In this document: piece by piece, positions 33,520 through 48,133 of the stretch
How the letters are laid out: each line of letters opens with the position of its first letter
Numbering within the stretch: the stretch's first letter is position 1
NCBI GenBank assembly: GCA_949361645.1
Contig: OX442424.1
Location: 140,001-204,000, forward strand
Source of the DNA: Spongilla lacustris
Taxonomy: Eukaryota > Porifera > Demospongiae > Spongillida > Spongillidae
Direction: 5' to 3'
DNA length: 64,000 nucleotides
The notes under the pieces: generated by a model
Databases searched by the model: none
What the model was told of the DNA's origin: nothing
What the model saw: the letters and a program-made list of their open reading frames with translations, nothing else
Position numbers and translations under genes: made by a program

Positions 33520-36500
33520 GCTTTATATTTAGGACAGCTTCGCCAACCATTCGCATGGAGAACACAGATCAATTGCTTGTAGGTCTCCTGGTTTATTGAG
33601 GCAGATGGACATTGCGGACAAATGTCTGTGGAGTATGATCAGGTTAGGAGGGATCTTAGCTACTGCTCTTTGAATGCGCAGGAACCATACACACTTGTGC
33701 ATAGCTCTACATGTACAACAACTAACAGTATATACACGTACAGGTGTCATGTATCTGCAACATCTCGATGCATAGATCCGGTGCTGTGGCCTCATAAGGA
33801 TGCCCTTTGGGCACTTTCAGCACGTATTCAGCTGGTGGTGCATGAGATTGTAATCATTGGCCACACCCACTGGCTGCATGTGAGGGGGACAAATGAACTG
33901 TGTATGACAAATTTGTACGGTACCATACAAATTGTAGCTGCAGCATTAAATGGCTTTATATTTGGGACATTTTTGCCAACCATTCGCACGGAAAACACAG
34001 ATCAATTGCTTGTAAGTCTCCTGGCTCATTGAGGCAGATGGACATTGCGGACAAATGTCTGTGGAGTACGATCAGTTTAGGCTGGCTGCCACGGGGATCT
34101 AAGCTGCATGTAATGCTGCTCTTTGAATGAGTAGGAACCATGCACACTTGTGCATAGCTCTACATGTACAACAACTAACAGTATATACACGTACAGGTGT
34201 CATGTATCTGCAACATCTCAATGCATAGATATGGTGATTAAGTACGACAAATGTGTACGGTACAATACAAATTGTAGCTGCAGCATTAAATGTCAAAAAA
34301 TGGGACACCTGAAAATGCTTTATACTTAGGACAGCTTTGCAAACCATTCGCATGGAGAACACAGATCAATTGCTTGTAAGTCTCCTGGCTCACTGAGGCA
34401 GATGGACATTGCGGACAAATGTCTGTGGAGTACGATCAGTTTAGGCTGGCTGCCACGGGGATCTAAGCTACATGTAATGCTGCTCTTTGAATGTGTAGGA
34501 ATCATACACACTTGTGCATAGCTTTGCCAACAATTCGCACGGAGAACACAGATCAATTGCTTGTAAGTCTCCTGGCTCATTGAGGCAGATGGACATTGTG
34601 GACAAATGTCTGTGGAGTACGATCAGTTTAGGCTGGCTGCCACGGGGATCTAAGCTACATGAAATGCTGCTCTTTGAATGCACAGGAACCATACACACTT
34701 GTGCATAGCTCTACATGTACAACAACTAACAGTATATACACATACAGGTGTCATGTATCTGCATCATCTCAATGCATAGATATGGTGATTTAGTACGACA
34801 AATGTGTACGGTACCATACAAATTGTAGCTGCAGCATTAAATGTCAAAAAATGGGACACCTAAAAATGCTTTATATTTAGGACAGCTTCGCCAACCATTC
34901 GCATGGAGAACACAGATCAATTGCTTGTAGGTCTCCTGGTTTATTGAGGCAGATGGACATTGCAAACAAATGTCTGTGGAGTACGATCAGCTTAGGAGGG
35001 ATCTTAGCTACTGCATGTTGAATGCATAGGAACCATACACACTTGTGCATAGCTCTACATGTACAACAACTAACAGTACATACACGTACAGGTGTCATGT
35101 ATCTGCAACATCTAGATGCATAGATCCGGTGCTGTGGCCTCATAAGGATGCCCTTTGGGCACTTTCAGCACGTATTCAGCTGGTGGTGCAAGAGATTATA
35201 ATCATTGGCCACACCCACTGGCTGCATGTGAGGGGGACAAATGAACTGTGTATGACAAATTTGTACGGTACCATACAAATTGCAGCTGCAGCATTAAATG
35301 GGACACCTGAAAATGCTTTATACTTAGGACAGCTTCGCCAACCATTCGCACGGAGAACACAGATCAATTCCTTGTAAGTCTCCTGGCTCTTTGAGACAGA
35401 TGGATATTGCGGACAAATGTTTGTGGAGTATGATCAGTTTAGGCTGGCTGCCACGAGATTCTAAGCTACATGTAATGCTGCTCTTTTAAAGCGTAGGAAC
35501 CATACACACTTGTACATAGCTCTACATGTACAACAAGTAACAGTATAATACCATGTACAGGTATCATGTATCTGCAACATCTCGATGCACAGATATGGTG
35601 ATTTAGTACGACAAATGTGTACGGTACCATACAAATCGTAGCTGCAGCATTAAATGTCAAAATATGGGACACCTAAAAATGCTTTATATTTAGGACAGCT
35701 TCGCCAACCATTCGCACGGAGAACACAGATCAATTGCTTGTAAGTCTCCTGGCTCATTGAGGCAGATGGACATTGCGGACAAATGTCTGTGGAGTACAGA
35801 TCAGTATAGGCTGGCTGCCACGGGGATCTAAGCTACATGTAATGCTGCTCTTTGAATGCATAGGAACCATACACACTTGTGCATAGCTCTACATGTACAT
35901 AACTAATAATAAACAGTACATGCACACACATTCAGAACACCATCTCGGTCAAGGGCGGCAATGCCTAACCATGATGCAAAAGACACAATAAACAGATACA
36001 AATTGATAAGAATAAAATGTTAAAAGTTGGATTACTGTTATGGGATTTATAGGGATAGATATTAGATTCCAAAACAGAGTCATGATCAAGGGAAGCCAAC
36101 ACAATTAAGGAATTAGCGATGCTGTCTAAGCCTTACAGCAATCGCCTCATCTTAGGCATTAAGGACGTGACCCAGGTTAAGACACAGGTTGGCATCCTGG
36201 AGGTCAAAAGCAGGAGCCCCAAACACACACACAGCTAGGGGAAGTTTCGGTCAAGGCTGGCAATGCCTACCAATGATGCAACAGATCCCACGCTAACTGG
36301 AGGTGGCAAGGCTTACCCCACTTTCCCAAAATCAACGGAGCCTGTGAGCCCTCATGCCAGATTCCCAAGAACAATGACACTCAGTTGGGCCCAGAAGATA
36401 GAGTTTAAAAGGGATAGGATGGGTGAAGACAGGAATTTAAATATACAGGGTGCTTGGGGATAAGTGATTAAGGTGAATTGTACACTATAGGGTGAAGATA

Positions 36501-39500
36501 CAATAAATAAATAGAAACAGGTGTCATTAATCTGCAACATTTCGATGCATAGATATGGTGATTTAGTACGAAAAATGTGTACGGTACCATACAAATCGTA
36601 GCTGCAGCATTAAATGTCAAAAAATGGGACACCTAAAAATGCTTTATATTTAGGACAGCTTCGCCAACCATTCGCACGGAGAACACAGATCAATTGCATG
36701 TAAGTCTCCTGGCTCACTGAGGCAGATGGACATTGCGGACAAATGTCTGTGGAGTACGATCAGTTTAGGCTGGCTGCCACGGGGATCTAAGCTACATGTA
36801 ATGCTGCTCTTTGAATGTGTAGGAACCATACACACTTGTGCATAGCTCTACATGTACAACAACTAACAGTATAATACCACGTACAGGTGTCATGTATCTG
36901 CAACATCTCGATGCACAGATATGGTGATTTAGTACGACAAATGTGTACGGTACCATCCAAATTGTAGCGAAGCATTAAATGTCAAAAAATGGGGACACCT
37001 AAAAATACTTTATACTTAGGACAGATTTGCCAACCATTCGCACGGAGAACACAGATCAATTGCTTGTAAGTCTCCTGGCTCATTGAGGCAGATGGACATT
37101 GCGGACAAATGTCTGTGGAGTACGGATCAGTTTAGGCTGGCTGCCACGGGGATCTAAGCTACATGTAATGCTGCTCTTTGAATGCATAGGAACCATACAC
37201 ACTTGTGCATAGCTCTACATGTACATAAATATTAATAAACAGTACATGCACACACATTCAGAACACCATCTCGGTCAAGGGCGGCAATGCCTACCAATGA
37301 TGCAACAGACACAATAAACAGATACAAATTGATAAGAATAAAATGTTAAAAGTTAGATTACTGTTATGGGATTTATAGGGATAGATATTAGATACCCAAA
37401 AGAGTCATGATCAAGGGAAGCCAACACAATTAAGGAATTAGCGATGCTGTCTAAGCCTTACAGCAGTCGCCTCATCTTAGGCATTAAGGACGTGACCCAG
37501 GTTAAGACACAGGTTGGCATCCTGGAGGTCAAAAGCAGGAGCCCCAAACACACACACAGCTAGGGGAAGTCTCGGTCAAGGGTGGCAGTGCCTACCAATG
37601 ATGCAACAGATCCCACGCTAACTGGAGGTGGCAAGGCTTACCCCACTTTCCCAAAATCAACGGTGCCTGTGAGCCCTCATGCCAGATTCCCAAGAACAAT
37701 GACACTCCGTTGGGCCCAGAAGATAGAGAGAGTTTAAAAGGGATAGGATGGGTGAAGACAGGAATTTAAATATACAGGGTGCTTGGGGATAAGTGATTAA
37801 GGTGAATTGTACACTATAGGGTGAAGATACAATAAATAAATAGAAACAGGTGTCATGTATCTGCAACATCTCGATGCATAGATATGGTGATTTAGTACGA
37901 CAAATGTGTACGGTACCATACAAATTGTAGCGCAGCATTAAATGTCAAAAAATGGGACACCTGAAAATGCTTTATACTTATAGGACAGCTTTGCCAACCA
38001 TTCGCACGAAGAACACAGATCAATTGCTTGTAAGTCTCCTGGCTCATTGAGGCAGATGGACATTGCGGACAAATGTCTGTGGAGTACGGATCAGTTTAGG
38101 CTGGCTGCCACGGGGATCTAAGCTACAAGTAATGCTGCTCTTTGAATGCATAGGAACCATACACACTTGTGCATAGCTCTACATGTACATAACTATTAAT
38201 AAACAGTGCATGCACACAAATTCAGAACACCATCTCGGTCAAGGGCAGCAATGCATACCAATGATGCAACAGACACAATAAACAGATACAAATTGATAAG
38301 AATAAAATTAAAAGTTAGATCACTGTTATGGGATTTATACGGATAGATATTAGATTCCCAAGAGTCATGATCAAGGGAAGCTAACACAATTAAGGAATTA
38401 GCGATGCTGTATAATCCTTACAGCAATCGCCTCATCTTAGGCATTAAGGACGTGACCCAGGTTAAGACACAGGTTGGCATCCTGGAGGTCAAAAGCAGGA
38501 GCCCCAAACACACACACAGCTAGGGGAAGTTTCGGTCAAGGCTGGCAATGCCTACCAATGATGCAACAGATCCCACGCTAACTGGAGGTGGCAAGGCTTA
38601 CCCCACTTTCCCAAAATCAACGGAGCCTGTGAGCCCTCATGCCAGATTCCCAAGAACAATGACACTCCGTTGGGCCCAGAAGATAGAGAGAGTTTAAAGA
38701 GGATAGGATGGGTGAAGACAGGAATTTAAATATACAGGGTGCTTGGGGATAAGTGATTAAGGTGAATTGTACACTATAGGGTGAAGATACAATAAATAAA
38801 TAGAAACAGGTGTCATTAATCTGCAACATCTCGATGCATAGATATGGTGATTTAGTACGAAAAATGTGTACGGTACCATACAAATCGTAGCTGCAGCATT
38901 AAATGTCAAAAAATGGGACACCTAAAAATGCTTTATATTTAGGACAGCTTCGCCAACCATTCGCACGGAGAACACAGATCAATTGCTTGTAAGTCTCCTG
39001 GCTCACTGAGGCAGATGGACATTGCGGACAAATGTCTGTGGAGTACGATCAGTTTAGGCTGGCTGCCACGGGGATCTAAGCTACATGTAATGCTGCTCTC
39101 TGAATGTGTAGGAACCATACACACTTGTGCATAGCTCTACATGTACAACAACTAACAGTATAATACCACGTACAGGTGTCATGTATCTGCAACATCTCGA
39201 TGCACAGATATGGTGATTTAGTACGACAAATGTGTACGGTACCATCCAAATTGTAGCGAAGCATTAAATGTCAAAAAATGGGGACACCTAAAAATACTTT
39301 ATACTTAGGACAGATTTGCCAACCATTCGCACGGAGAACACAGATCAATTGCTTGTAAGTCTCCTGGCTCATTGAGGCAGATGGACATTGCGGACAAATG
39401 TCTGTGGAGTACGGATCAGTTTAGGCTGGCTGCCACGGGGATCTAAGCTACATGTAATGCTGCTCTTTGAATGCATAGGAACCATACACACTTGTGCATA

Positions 39501-42500
39501 GCTCTACATGTACATAAATATTAATAAACAGTACATGCACACACATTCAGAACACCATCTCGGTCAAGGGCGGCAATGCCTACCAATGATGCAACAGACA
39601 CAATAAACAGATACAAATTGATAAGAATAAAATGTTAAAAGTTAGATTACTGTTATGGGATTTATAGGGATAGATATTAGATACCCAAAAGAGTCATGAT
39701 CAAGGGAAGCCAACACAATTAAGGAATTAGCGATGCTGTCTAAGCCTTACAGCAGTCGCCTCATCTTAGGCATTAAGGACGTGACCCAGGTTAAGACACA
39801 GGTTGGCATCCTGGAGGTCAAAAGCAGGAGCCCCAAACACACACACAGCTAGGGGAAGTCTCGGTCAAGGGTGGCAGTGCCTACCAATGATGCAACAGAT
39901 CCCACGCTAACTGGAGGTGGCAAGGCTTACCCCACTTTCCCAAAATCAACGGTGCCTGTGAGCCCTCATGCCAGATTCCCAAGAACAATGACACTCCGTT
40001 GGGCCCAGAAGATAGAGAGAGTTTAAAAGGGATAGGATGGGTGAAGACAGGAATTTAAATATACAGGGTGCTTGGGGATAAGTGATTAAGGTGAATTGTA
40101 CACTATAGGGTGAAGATACAATAAATAAATAGAAACAGGTGTCATGTATCTGCAACATCTCGATGCATAGATATGGTGATTTAGTACGACAAATGTGTAC
40201 GGTACCATACAAATTGTAGCGCAGCATTAAATGTCAAAAAATGGGACACCTGAAAATGCTTTATACTTATAGGACAGCTTTGCCAACCATTCGCACGAAG
40301 AACACAGATCAATTGCTTGTAAGTCTCCTGGCTCATTGAGGCAGATGGACATTGCGGACAAATGTCTGTGGAGTACGGATCAGTTTAGGCTGGCTGCCAC
40401 GGGGATCTAAGCTACAAGTAATGCTGCTCTTTGAATGCATAGGAACCATACACACTTGTGCATAGCTCTACATGTACATAACTATTAATAAACAGTGCAT
40501 GCACACACATTCAGAACACCATCTCGGTCAAGGGCAGCAATGCATACCAATGATGCAACAGACACAATAAACAGATACAAATTGATAAGAATAAAATTAA
40601 AAGTTAGATCACTGTTATGGGATTTATACGGATAGATATCCCAAGAGTCATGATCAAGGGAAGCTAACACAATTAAGGAATTAGCGATGCTGTATAAGCC
40701 TTACAGCAATCGCCTCATCTTAGGCATTAAGGACGTGACCCAGGTTAAGACACAGGTTGGCATCCTGGAGGTCAAAAGCAGGAGCCCCAAACACACACAC
40801 AGCTAGGGGAAGTCTCGGTCAAGGGTGGCAGTGCCTACCAATGATGCAACAGATCCCATGCTAACTGGAGGTGGCAAGGCTTACCCCACTTTCCCAAAAT
40901 CAACGGTGCCTGTGAGCCCTCATGCCAGATTCCCAAGAACAATGACACTCAGTTGGGCCCGGAAGATAGAGTTTAAAAGAGATAGATGGGTGAAGACAGG
41001 AATTTAAATATACAGGGTGCTTGAGGATAAGTGATTAACGGTTTCCCCGCGAACGTCGCTTATAAGCGACACAATTATTACGTACGGTCACCGCGGACGT
41101 CGCTTATAAGCGACAAAAAAACATGTTGATAGTTACACAAGTGTAACTTTTCGCCCATTGTACACATAAAGACCAAACCTTAGACATAGCTAGTAGACAG
41201 GCATGCGAACAAGAAATAACATAGTTTGAGCAACATTACGCTCACAAATATACATTTCTATAACGCCCATACGGTAAAATACTTGGGTGTGTCCGAGCAT
41301 CATGTGAGGAAAGCTGGTACGGTCGTATCGAGTGGTATATTGGTGTCTTGAAACGTTATAAAGATGACTCAGGGTCAAGAAAACATGTTCTGAGTTAGTA
41401 GTGTTCAGCTTTACTAAAGAAAGAAAACGGCAGGAGTTCAAAGTACGCTCCATCATAAATAATGTTGGGACAATTCAATGTATGGCGCTCGTATGTACGC
41501 TTGCACTGTTCTGCTTGTTTTCACGCACAAATCGTATATAAAATACATCCCTTCATCCTTAAACACTTGCCTAACAGTCCAGCGACGATAGTAGTCGGAT
41601 TTCAAGTTCATAGCGTCTATGGCAACGGCAGCATCTCTGTAGGTAACCGACTCATTTGCTCACGGTAGGTTACGGATACCTTACCAGTGTGCTACAAACA
41701 ATCAGCTCATACCAGCGTGTAGAGAAATCACTTCTCTAACTGAATTTCAAAAGTTGCACTCGTTCGGTTCAAGTTATTTGGTGCTGCCACTGCATCTAAA
41801 AATAGCAAATATCAATAATTAAATTCCGCGGTTACGTAGCAATAATTGTTAATTAAATTAGCCGGTAAACCGTTAAGGTGAATTGTACACTATAGGGTGA
41901 AGATACAATAAATAAATAGAAACAGGTGTCATGTATCTGCAACATATCGATGCATAGATATGGTGATTTAGTACGACAAATGTGTACGGTACCATACAAA
42001 TTGTAGCGCAGCATTAAATGACAAACAATGTGCCACCTGAAAATGCTTTATACTTAGGACAGCTTTGCCAACCATTCGCACGGAGAACACAGATCAATTG
42101 CTTGTAAGTCTCCTGGCTCATTGAGGCAGATGGACATTGCGGACAAATGTCTGTGGAGTACGGATCAGTTTAGGCTGGCTGCCACGGGGATCTAAGCTAC
42201 ATGTAATGCTGCTCTTTGAATGCATAGGAACCATATACACTTGTGCATAGCTCTACATGTACATAACTATTAATAAACAGTACATGCACACACATTCAGA
42301 ACACCATCTCGGTCAAGGGCGGCAATGCCTACCAATGATGCAACAGACACAACAAATAGATACAAATTGATAAGAATAAAATTAAAAGTTAGATCACTGT
42401 TATGGGATTTATAGGGATAGATATTAGATTCCCAAAAGAGTCATGATCAAGGGAAGCCAACACAATTAAGGAATTAGCGATGCTGTCTAAGCCTTACAGC

Positions 42501-45500
42501 AGTCGCCTCATCTTAGGCATTAAGGACGTGACCCAGGTTAAGACACAGGTTGGCATCCTGGAGGTCAAAAGCAGGAGCCCCAAACACACACACAGCTAGG
42601 GGAAGTCTCGGTCAAGGGTGGCAGTGCCTACCAATGATGCAACAGATCCCACGCTAACTGGAGGTGGCAAGGCTTACCCCGCTTTCCCAAAATCAACGGA
42701 GCCTGTGAGCCCTCATGCCAGATTCCCAAGAACAATGACACTCCGTTGGGCCCAGAAGATAGAGAGAGTTTAAAAGGGATAGGATGGGTGAAGACAGAAA
42801 TTTAAATATACAGGGTGCTTGGGGATAAGTGATTAAGGTGAATTGTACACTATAGGGTGAAGATACAATAAATAAAAAGAAACAGGTGTCATGTATCTGC
42901 AACATCTCAATGCATAGATATGGTGATTTAGTACGACAAATGTGTACGGTACCATCCAAATTGTGCGAAGCATTAAATGTCAAAAAATGGGACACCTGAA
43001 AATGTTTTATACTTAGGACAGCTTTGCCAACCATTCGCACGGAGAACACAGATCAATTGCTTGTAAGTCTCCTGGCTCATTGAGGCAGATGGACATTGCG
43101 GACAAATGTCTGTGGAGTACGATCAGTTTAGGCTGGCTGCCACGGGGATCTAAGCTACATGTAATGCTGCTCTTTGAATGCATAGGAACCATACACACTT
43201 GTGCATAGCTCTACATGTACATAACTATTAATAAACAGTACATGCACACACATTCAGAACACCATCTCGGTCAAGGGCGGCAATGCCTAACAATGATGCA
43301 ACAGACACAATAAATAGATACAAATTGATAAGAATAAAATGTTAAAAGTTAGATCACTGTTATGGGATTTATAGGGATAGATATTAGATTCCCAAAAGAG
43401 TCATGATCAAGGGAAGCCAACACAATTAAGGAATTAGCGATGCTGTCTAAGCCTTACAGCAATCGCCTCATCTTAGGCATTAAGGACGTGACCCAGGTTA
43501 AGACACAGGTTGGCATCCTGGAGGTCAAAAGCAGGAGCCCCAAACACACACACAGCTAGGGGAAGTCTCGGTCAAGGGTGGCAATGCCTACCAATGATGC
43601 AACAGATCCCATGCTAACTGGAGGTGGCAAGGCTTACCCCACTTCCCCAAAATCAACGGAGCCTGTGAGCCCTCATGCCAGATTCCCAAGAACAATGACA
43701 CTTCGTTGGGCCCAGAAGATAGAGAGAGTTTAAAAGGGATAGGATGGGTGAAGACAGGAATTTAAATATACAGGGTGCTTGGGGATAAGTGATTAAGGTG
43801 AATTGTACACTATAGGGTGAAGATACAATAAAAAAATAGAAACAGGTGTCATGTATCTGCAACATCTCAATGCATAGATATGGTGATTTAGTACGACAAA
43901 TGTGTACGGTACCAACCAAATTGTAGCGAAGCATTAAATGTCAAAAAATGGGACACCTAAATGTTTTATACTTAGGACAGCTTTGCCAACCATTCGCACG
44001 AAGAACACAGATCAATTGCTTGTAAGTCTCCTGGCTCATTGAGGCAGATGGACATTGCGGACAAATGTCTGTGGAGTACGATCAGTTTAGGCTGGCTGCC
44101 ACGGGGATCTAAGCTACATGTAATGCTGCTCTTTGAATGCATAGGAACCATACACACTTGTGCATAGCTCTACATGTACATAACTATTAATAAACAGTAC
44201 ATGCACACACATTCAGAACACCATCTCGGTCAAGGGCGGCAATGCCTACCAATGATGCAACAGACACAATAAATAGATACAAATTGATAAGAATAAAATG
44301 TTAAAAGTTAGATTACTGTTATGGGATTTATAGGGATAGATATTAGATTCCCAAAAGAGTCATGGTCAAGGGAAGCCAACACAATTAAGGAATTAGCGAT
44401 GCTGTCTAAGCCTTACAGCAATCGCCTCATCTTAGGCATTAAGGATGTGACCCAGGTTAAGACACAGGTTGGCATCCTGGAGGTCAAAAGCAGGAGCCCC
44501 AAACACACACACAGCTAGGGGAAGTCTCGGTCAAGGGTGGCAGTGCCTACCAATGATGCAACAGATCCCACGCTAACTGGAGGTGGCAAGGCTTACCCCG
44601 CTTTCCCAAAATCAACGGAGCCTGTGAGCCCTCATGCCAGATTCCCAAGAACAATGACACTCCGTTGGGCCCAGAAGATAGAGAGAGTTTAAAAGGGATA
44701 GGATGGGTGAAGACAGGAATTTAAATATACAGGGTGCTTGGGGATAAGTGATTAAGGTGAATTGTACACTATAGGGTGAAGATACAATAAATAAATAGAA
44801 ACAGGTGTCATGTATCTGCAACATCTCAATGCATAGATATGGTGATTTAGTACAACAAATGTGTACGGTACCATTCAAATTGTAGCGAAGCATTAAATGT
44901 CAAAAAATGGGACACCTGAAAATGTTTTATACTTAGGACAGCTTTGCCAACCATTCGCACGGAGAACACAGATCAATTGCTTGTAAGTCTCCTTGCTCAT
45001 TGAGGCAGATGGACATTGCGGACAAATGTCTGTGGAGTACGATCAGTTTAGGCTGGCTGCCACGGGGATCTAAGCTACATGTAATGCTGCTCTTTGAATG
45101 CATAGGAACCATACACACTTGTGCATAGCTCTACATGTACATAACTATTAATAAACAGTACATGCACACAAATTCAGAACACCATCTCGGTCAAGGGCGG
45201 CAATGCCTAACAATGATGCAACAGACACAATAAATAGATACAAATTGATAAGAATAAAATGTTAAAAGTTAGATCACTGTTATGGGATTTATAGGGATAG
45301 ATATTAGATTCCCAAAAGAGTCATGTTCAAGGGAAGCCAACACAATTAAGGAATTAGCAATGCTGTCTAAGCCTTACAGCAATCGCCTCATCTTAGGCAT
45401 TAAGGACGTGACCCAGGTTAAGACACAGGTTGGCATCCTGGAGGTCAAAAGCAGGAGCCCCAATCACACACACAGCTAGGGGAAGTCTCGGTCAAGGGTG

Positions 45501-45640
45501 GCAATGCCTACCAATGATGCAACAGATCCCACGCTAACTGGAGGTGGCAAGGCTTACCCCACTTTCCCAAAATCAACGGAGCCTGTGAGCTCTCATGGCA
45601 GATTCCCAAGATCAATTACACCTAGGGGAAGTCTCAGTCA
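33520..45640. repeat. Satellite array of alpha (362 bp) and alpha-beta (960 bp) units
   Basis: The alpha unit is marked by GCCAACCATTCGCACGGAGA and occurs about 17 times from 33532 to 44934. Nine copies carry an inserted 600-bp beta segment, starting near ATAACTATTAATAAACAGTA. Alpha-only spacing is 361-364 bp, alpha-beta spacing 959-966 bp. From 36260 to 40800 a 2289-bp higher-order unit is duplicated almost exactly, while after 42056 every unit is alpha-beta. Beta has an internal repeat beginning CTCGGTCAAGG. Recurrent 61-118 codon frames follow the unit and have no recognisable domain. Confidence 0.85.
41039..41872. mobile_element. 834-bp TTAA MITE inserted in the satellite
   Basis: The ends are CGGTTTCCCC and GGTAAACCG, flanked by TTAA at 41035-41038 and 41873-41876. 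Sister satellite units keep the empty site GTGATTAAGGTGAATT with a single TTAA, which fixes the boundaries and the duplication. A second copy lies at 51593-52439. The palindrome GTCGCTTATAAGCGAC occurs twice near the left end (41055, 41099). Two divergent frames of 88 and 68 codons stay open in both copies but differ mostly by amino-acid-changing substitutions. Confidence 0.85.
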
Positions 45641-46560
45641 AGCCTATTTCGTCAAACTCACATTTGGAAAATTAGTCGGAACGGTACCAATTGCCACAAA
45701 TACTGGTGTACTAAGTAGTTCAACTCCTTCGACGACGTTTGAGGCTACTGCCAGCCTTGCAACTACTTCCGCTGAGTACCTACGTTTGTTTAAAGTCAAT
45801 AGGTAAGGCTGTTAACAGAAATGGGACACTTTTCTGACAAGGTTTCTGAGTTTTAAAACAGCATAGTAATGTTCATCTGGATCAAATAGCTAGCGCCTGT
45901 AAAATTTCTGGCAGTCATCTATCATGCTAGGGTATTAACAGACACTAGAATATCTTTGTATTTCAACTCTGGACCCAAATATTGGTCATGCACAGGCCCA
46001 AACGTCTAATATTGGCCACAAGTAAGCGTTATTTGACGTTACGCAGGTTTCAGTTACACACTTACGTCACTATATTGTTGTATGCTGCTACAAAATATAC
46101 AGCACGTGAGCCTAATGTTTCTCCCGTTGTTTGTTCCCGTCCGGTTATTGATCATCTTGTACCCAGACAACAATCATCTATAATTATGTACGCAAGTTCT
46201 TAAACAAGGTAAACAACTGTACGTGCGTTTTGTAGAAGAACTAAGCTACCCGCCAACACGGAATCCATTTTAGCCTTCTAATCATTCCAAATGACACTTA
46301 AATTCGTATCAATAGTGGATCATGATTGCCGAGGTAAGTGTCCTTTGCAACATTTCATGACCAAAAAATCTAAAACCGCGTCACTTTGAAAGTATACAGA
46401 GAAGTGTCCATGATAGATATAAGGCAGACTACGACAAATGTCTAGGCGATAGCTAAACTATCTACACGTATGCTTTTCCAGACAATTGGTGGTGTTCCTA
46501 CTAATCTTAAGAAAGTCGGTTCGACAGAAAAAGTATCAAATTCTCACGAAACCGGTGTTA
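45641..46560. other. Unique sequence right of the satellite, no gene
   Basis: Only short frames (up to 73 codons) with no recognisable domain; no repeat stood out. Confidence 0.4.
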
Positions 46561-46589
46561 AGAGTATAATGTAAATAAAAAGAATAAGG

Positions 46590-47020
46590 AGGTGTTTAAG
46601 GGAAGGAAGGGGGGGAGTGTTTGGGTGTGCTCTAAAATTAAATAGGAAATCTTTGGGAGTAAGCACTAAGGCGGACTAACTGGATTTGTTAGCGGATCGG
46701 CAGACTGTTAGCTGGGCTTAGCTTAGGGTACGCCTATCTAGCTGGGCTTAGTTCAGGGTACGCCCATCTATCTGGGCTTAGTTTAGCTTATGTTAATAAG
46801 TTTAGAAATTACAAAATTAAGTGGAGAGGGGAGAGAGATTAAAAGGAAAGATTTGGGAATAAATACTAAGGTGATACAGCTGGATTTGTTAGCAAGTCAG
46901 CCAACTGTTCCTCCATCTATCTGGACTTAGTTGAGGGTACACCTATTTAGCTGGGAATAGTTTAGTTTAGGTTCAGTAGTATGTAACGTAAGTTACAAAA
47001 TCAGGGGGAGGGGGAAAAAA
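46590..47020. repeat. Two diverged units of about 200 bp
   Basis: TTTGGGAGTAAGCACTAAGG (46652) and a variant near 46851, each followed by CTGGATTTGTTAGC and CTGGGCTTAG-type motifs, show an old tandem duplication. Confidence 0.5.
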
Positions 47021-47209
47021 CCGAAGTACAACCAACATTTAACAATGCATGGCCGTAGTCAAACACAAAAATTTGGGGGGGCTAATTAAAATTTATGAGT
47101 CATGATAAAATGATGCATATGTACGTATGGCACTAAAATGTGCATGTATGAAACAAATGTTCCCAATGCAGTGTGGCGGCTTCAATTATTTATTCATTTT
47201 TCATCAACT

Positions 47210-48133
47210 CAAAGGAGTGCTCTCCACCCTTGATGCTAAGCAGGTACGTGCTATACAAAGGGCCATCACTTTTAAAACTTCTTCATGGTTAACTGTACTA
47301 CCAACCACATATCATCATTTTGATCTTTCTGCCACTGAGTTTCGTGATGCCCTGACAGTCAGATATCATTGACCCCTTTTGAAGATGCCAGTTACTTGTG
47401 ACGGATGTGGAGCTACTTTTAGTTATGAGCATGCCCTGGATTGCAAAAAAGGAGGTCTCGTTACCAGGCATCACAACGAAGTAAGAGACACTCTTGGTGA
47501 TCTGTCATCTATTGTTTACAAGGACATCATCCGGGAACCAGTGATTCAAGAGGCATGTGAAGTCGCAGATGAACCCTCCTTAGTCACTGACCTTGGTGTA
47601 CGAGGAGTTTGGCAGCCTCAGACTCAAGCACTCTTCGACATACTTGTTATAGACACTGATGCACCATCTCATGTTAACAGAAGTGTAGCGGCAATTCTAG
47701 CATCAGCAGAAGCAGAAAAGAAGAAAAAATACAACAATGCTGCTAATGCTAGACGAGCCTCATTTACACCATTTGTGGTTTCCGTTGACGGTGCTTTGAG
47801 ACTTGAAGCAACCTATTATCTTAAGCATCTTTCTGAACACATTTGCCTTAAATGGGGATAGTCGTATGGAGAAGTGATGGGATGGCTGAGGGCTAGTTTA
47901 ACATTTACCATCATCAGAGCCACAAATTTATGTCTTCGAGGTTCCCGTGTTAAATGGAGGAGTGCACAGGACATGGTTGATGGCATAGGACTTCCCAGCG
48001 TACGAGAATAAGTTTGTGTTTATATGTGTGCTCAGTTCTCTCATGTTAAAATGTATCACCTACCTATTTTTGTTTATTTTTGTCTTTGCCTACCATTGAA
48101 TGGTTTATGATTAAAAATAATAATAATAAAAAA
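47210..48133 (+). pseudogene. 5'-truncated non-LTR retrotransposon, C-terminal domain
   Basis: The readable frame holds SSWLTVLPTTYHHFDLSATE-FRDAL, then a TGA at 47370 where related proteins have Trp, then a zinc knuckle CDGCGATFSYEHALDC (C-X2-C-X7-H-X3-C) and a segment with FDILVID and FTPFVVS. A TAG at 47859 is followed by more matching sequence (EVMGWLRASLTF, CLRGSR). This layout is familiar from the C-terminal ends of non-LTR reverse transcriptases in marine invertebrates; the part after the knuckle may be a restriction-like endonuclease. The polymerase is missing. An A-rich (TAA)n tail at 48112-48133 fits target-primed insertion. The start at about 47210 is where similarity begins, not a real start. 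Confidence 0.6.

Noticed and set aside
41190..41668. 88- and 68-codon divergent frames in the CGGTTT MITE as genes
   Set aside because: Open in both copies, but the differences between copies mostly change amino acids and no domain is recognisable; neutral drift is the simpler reading.
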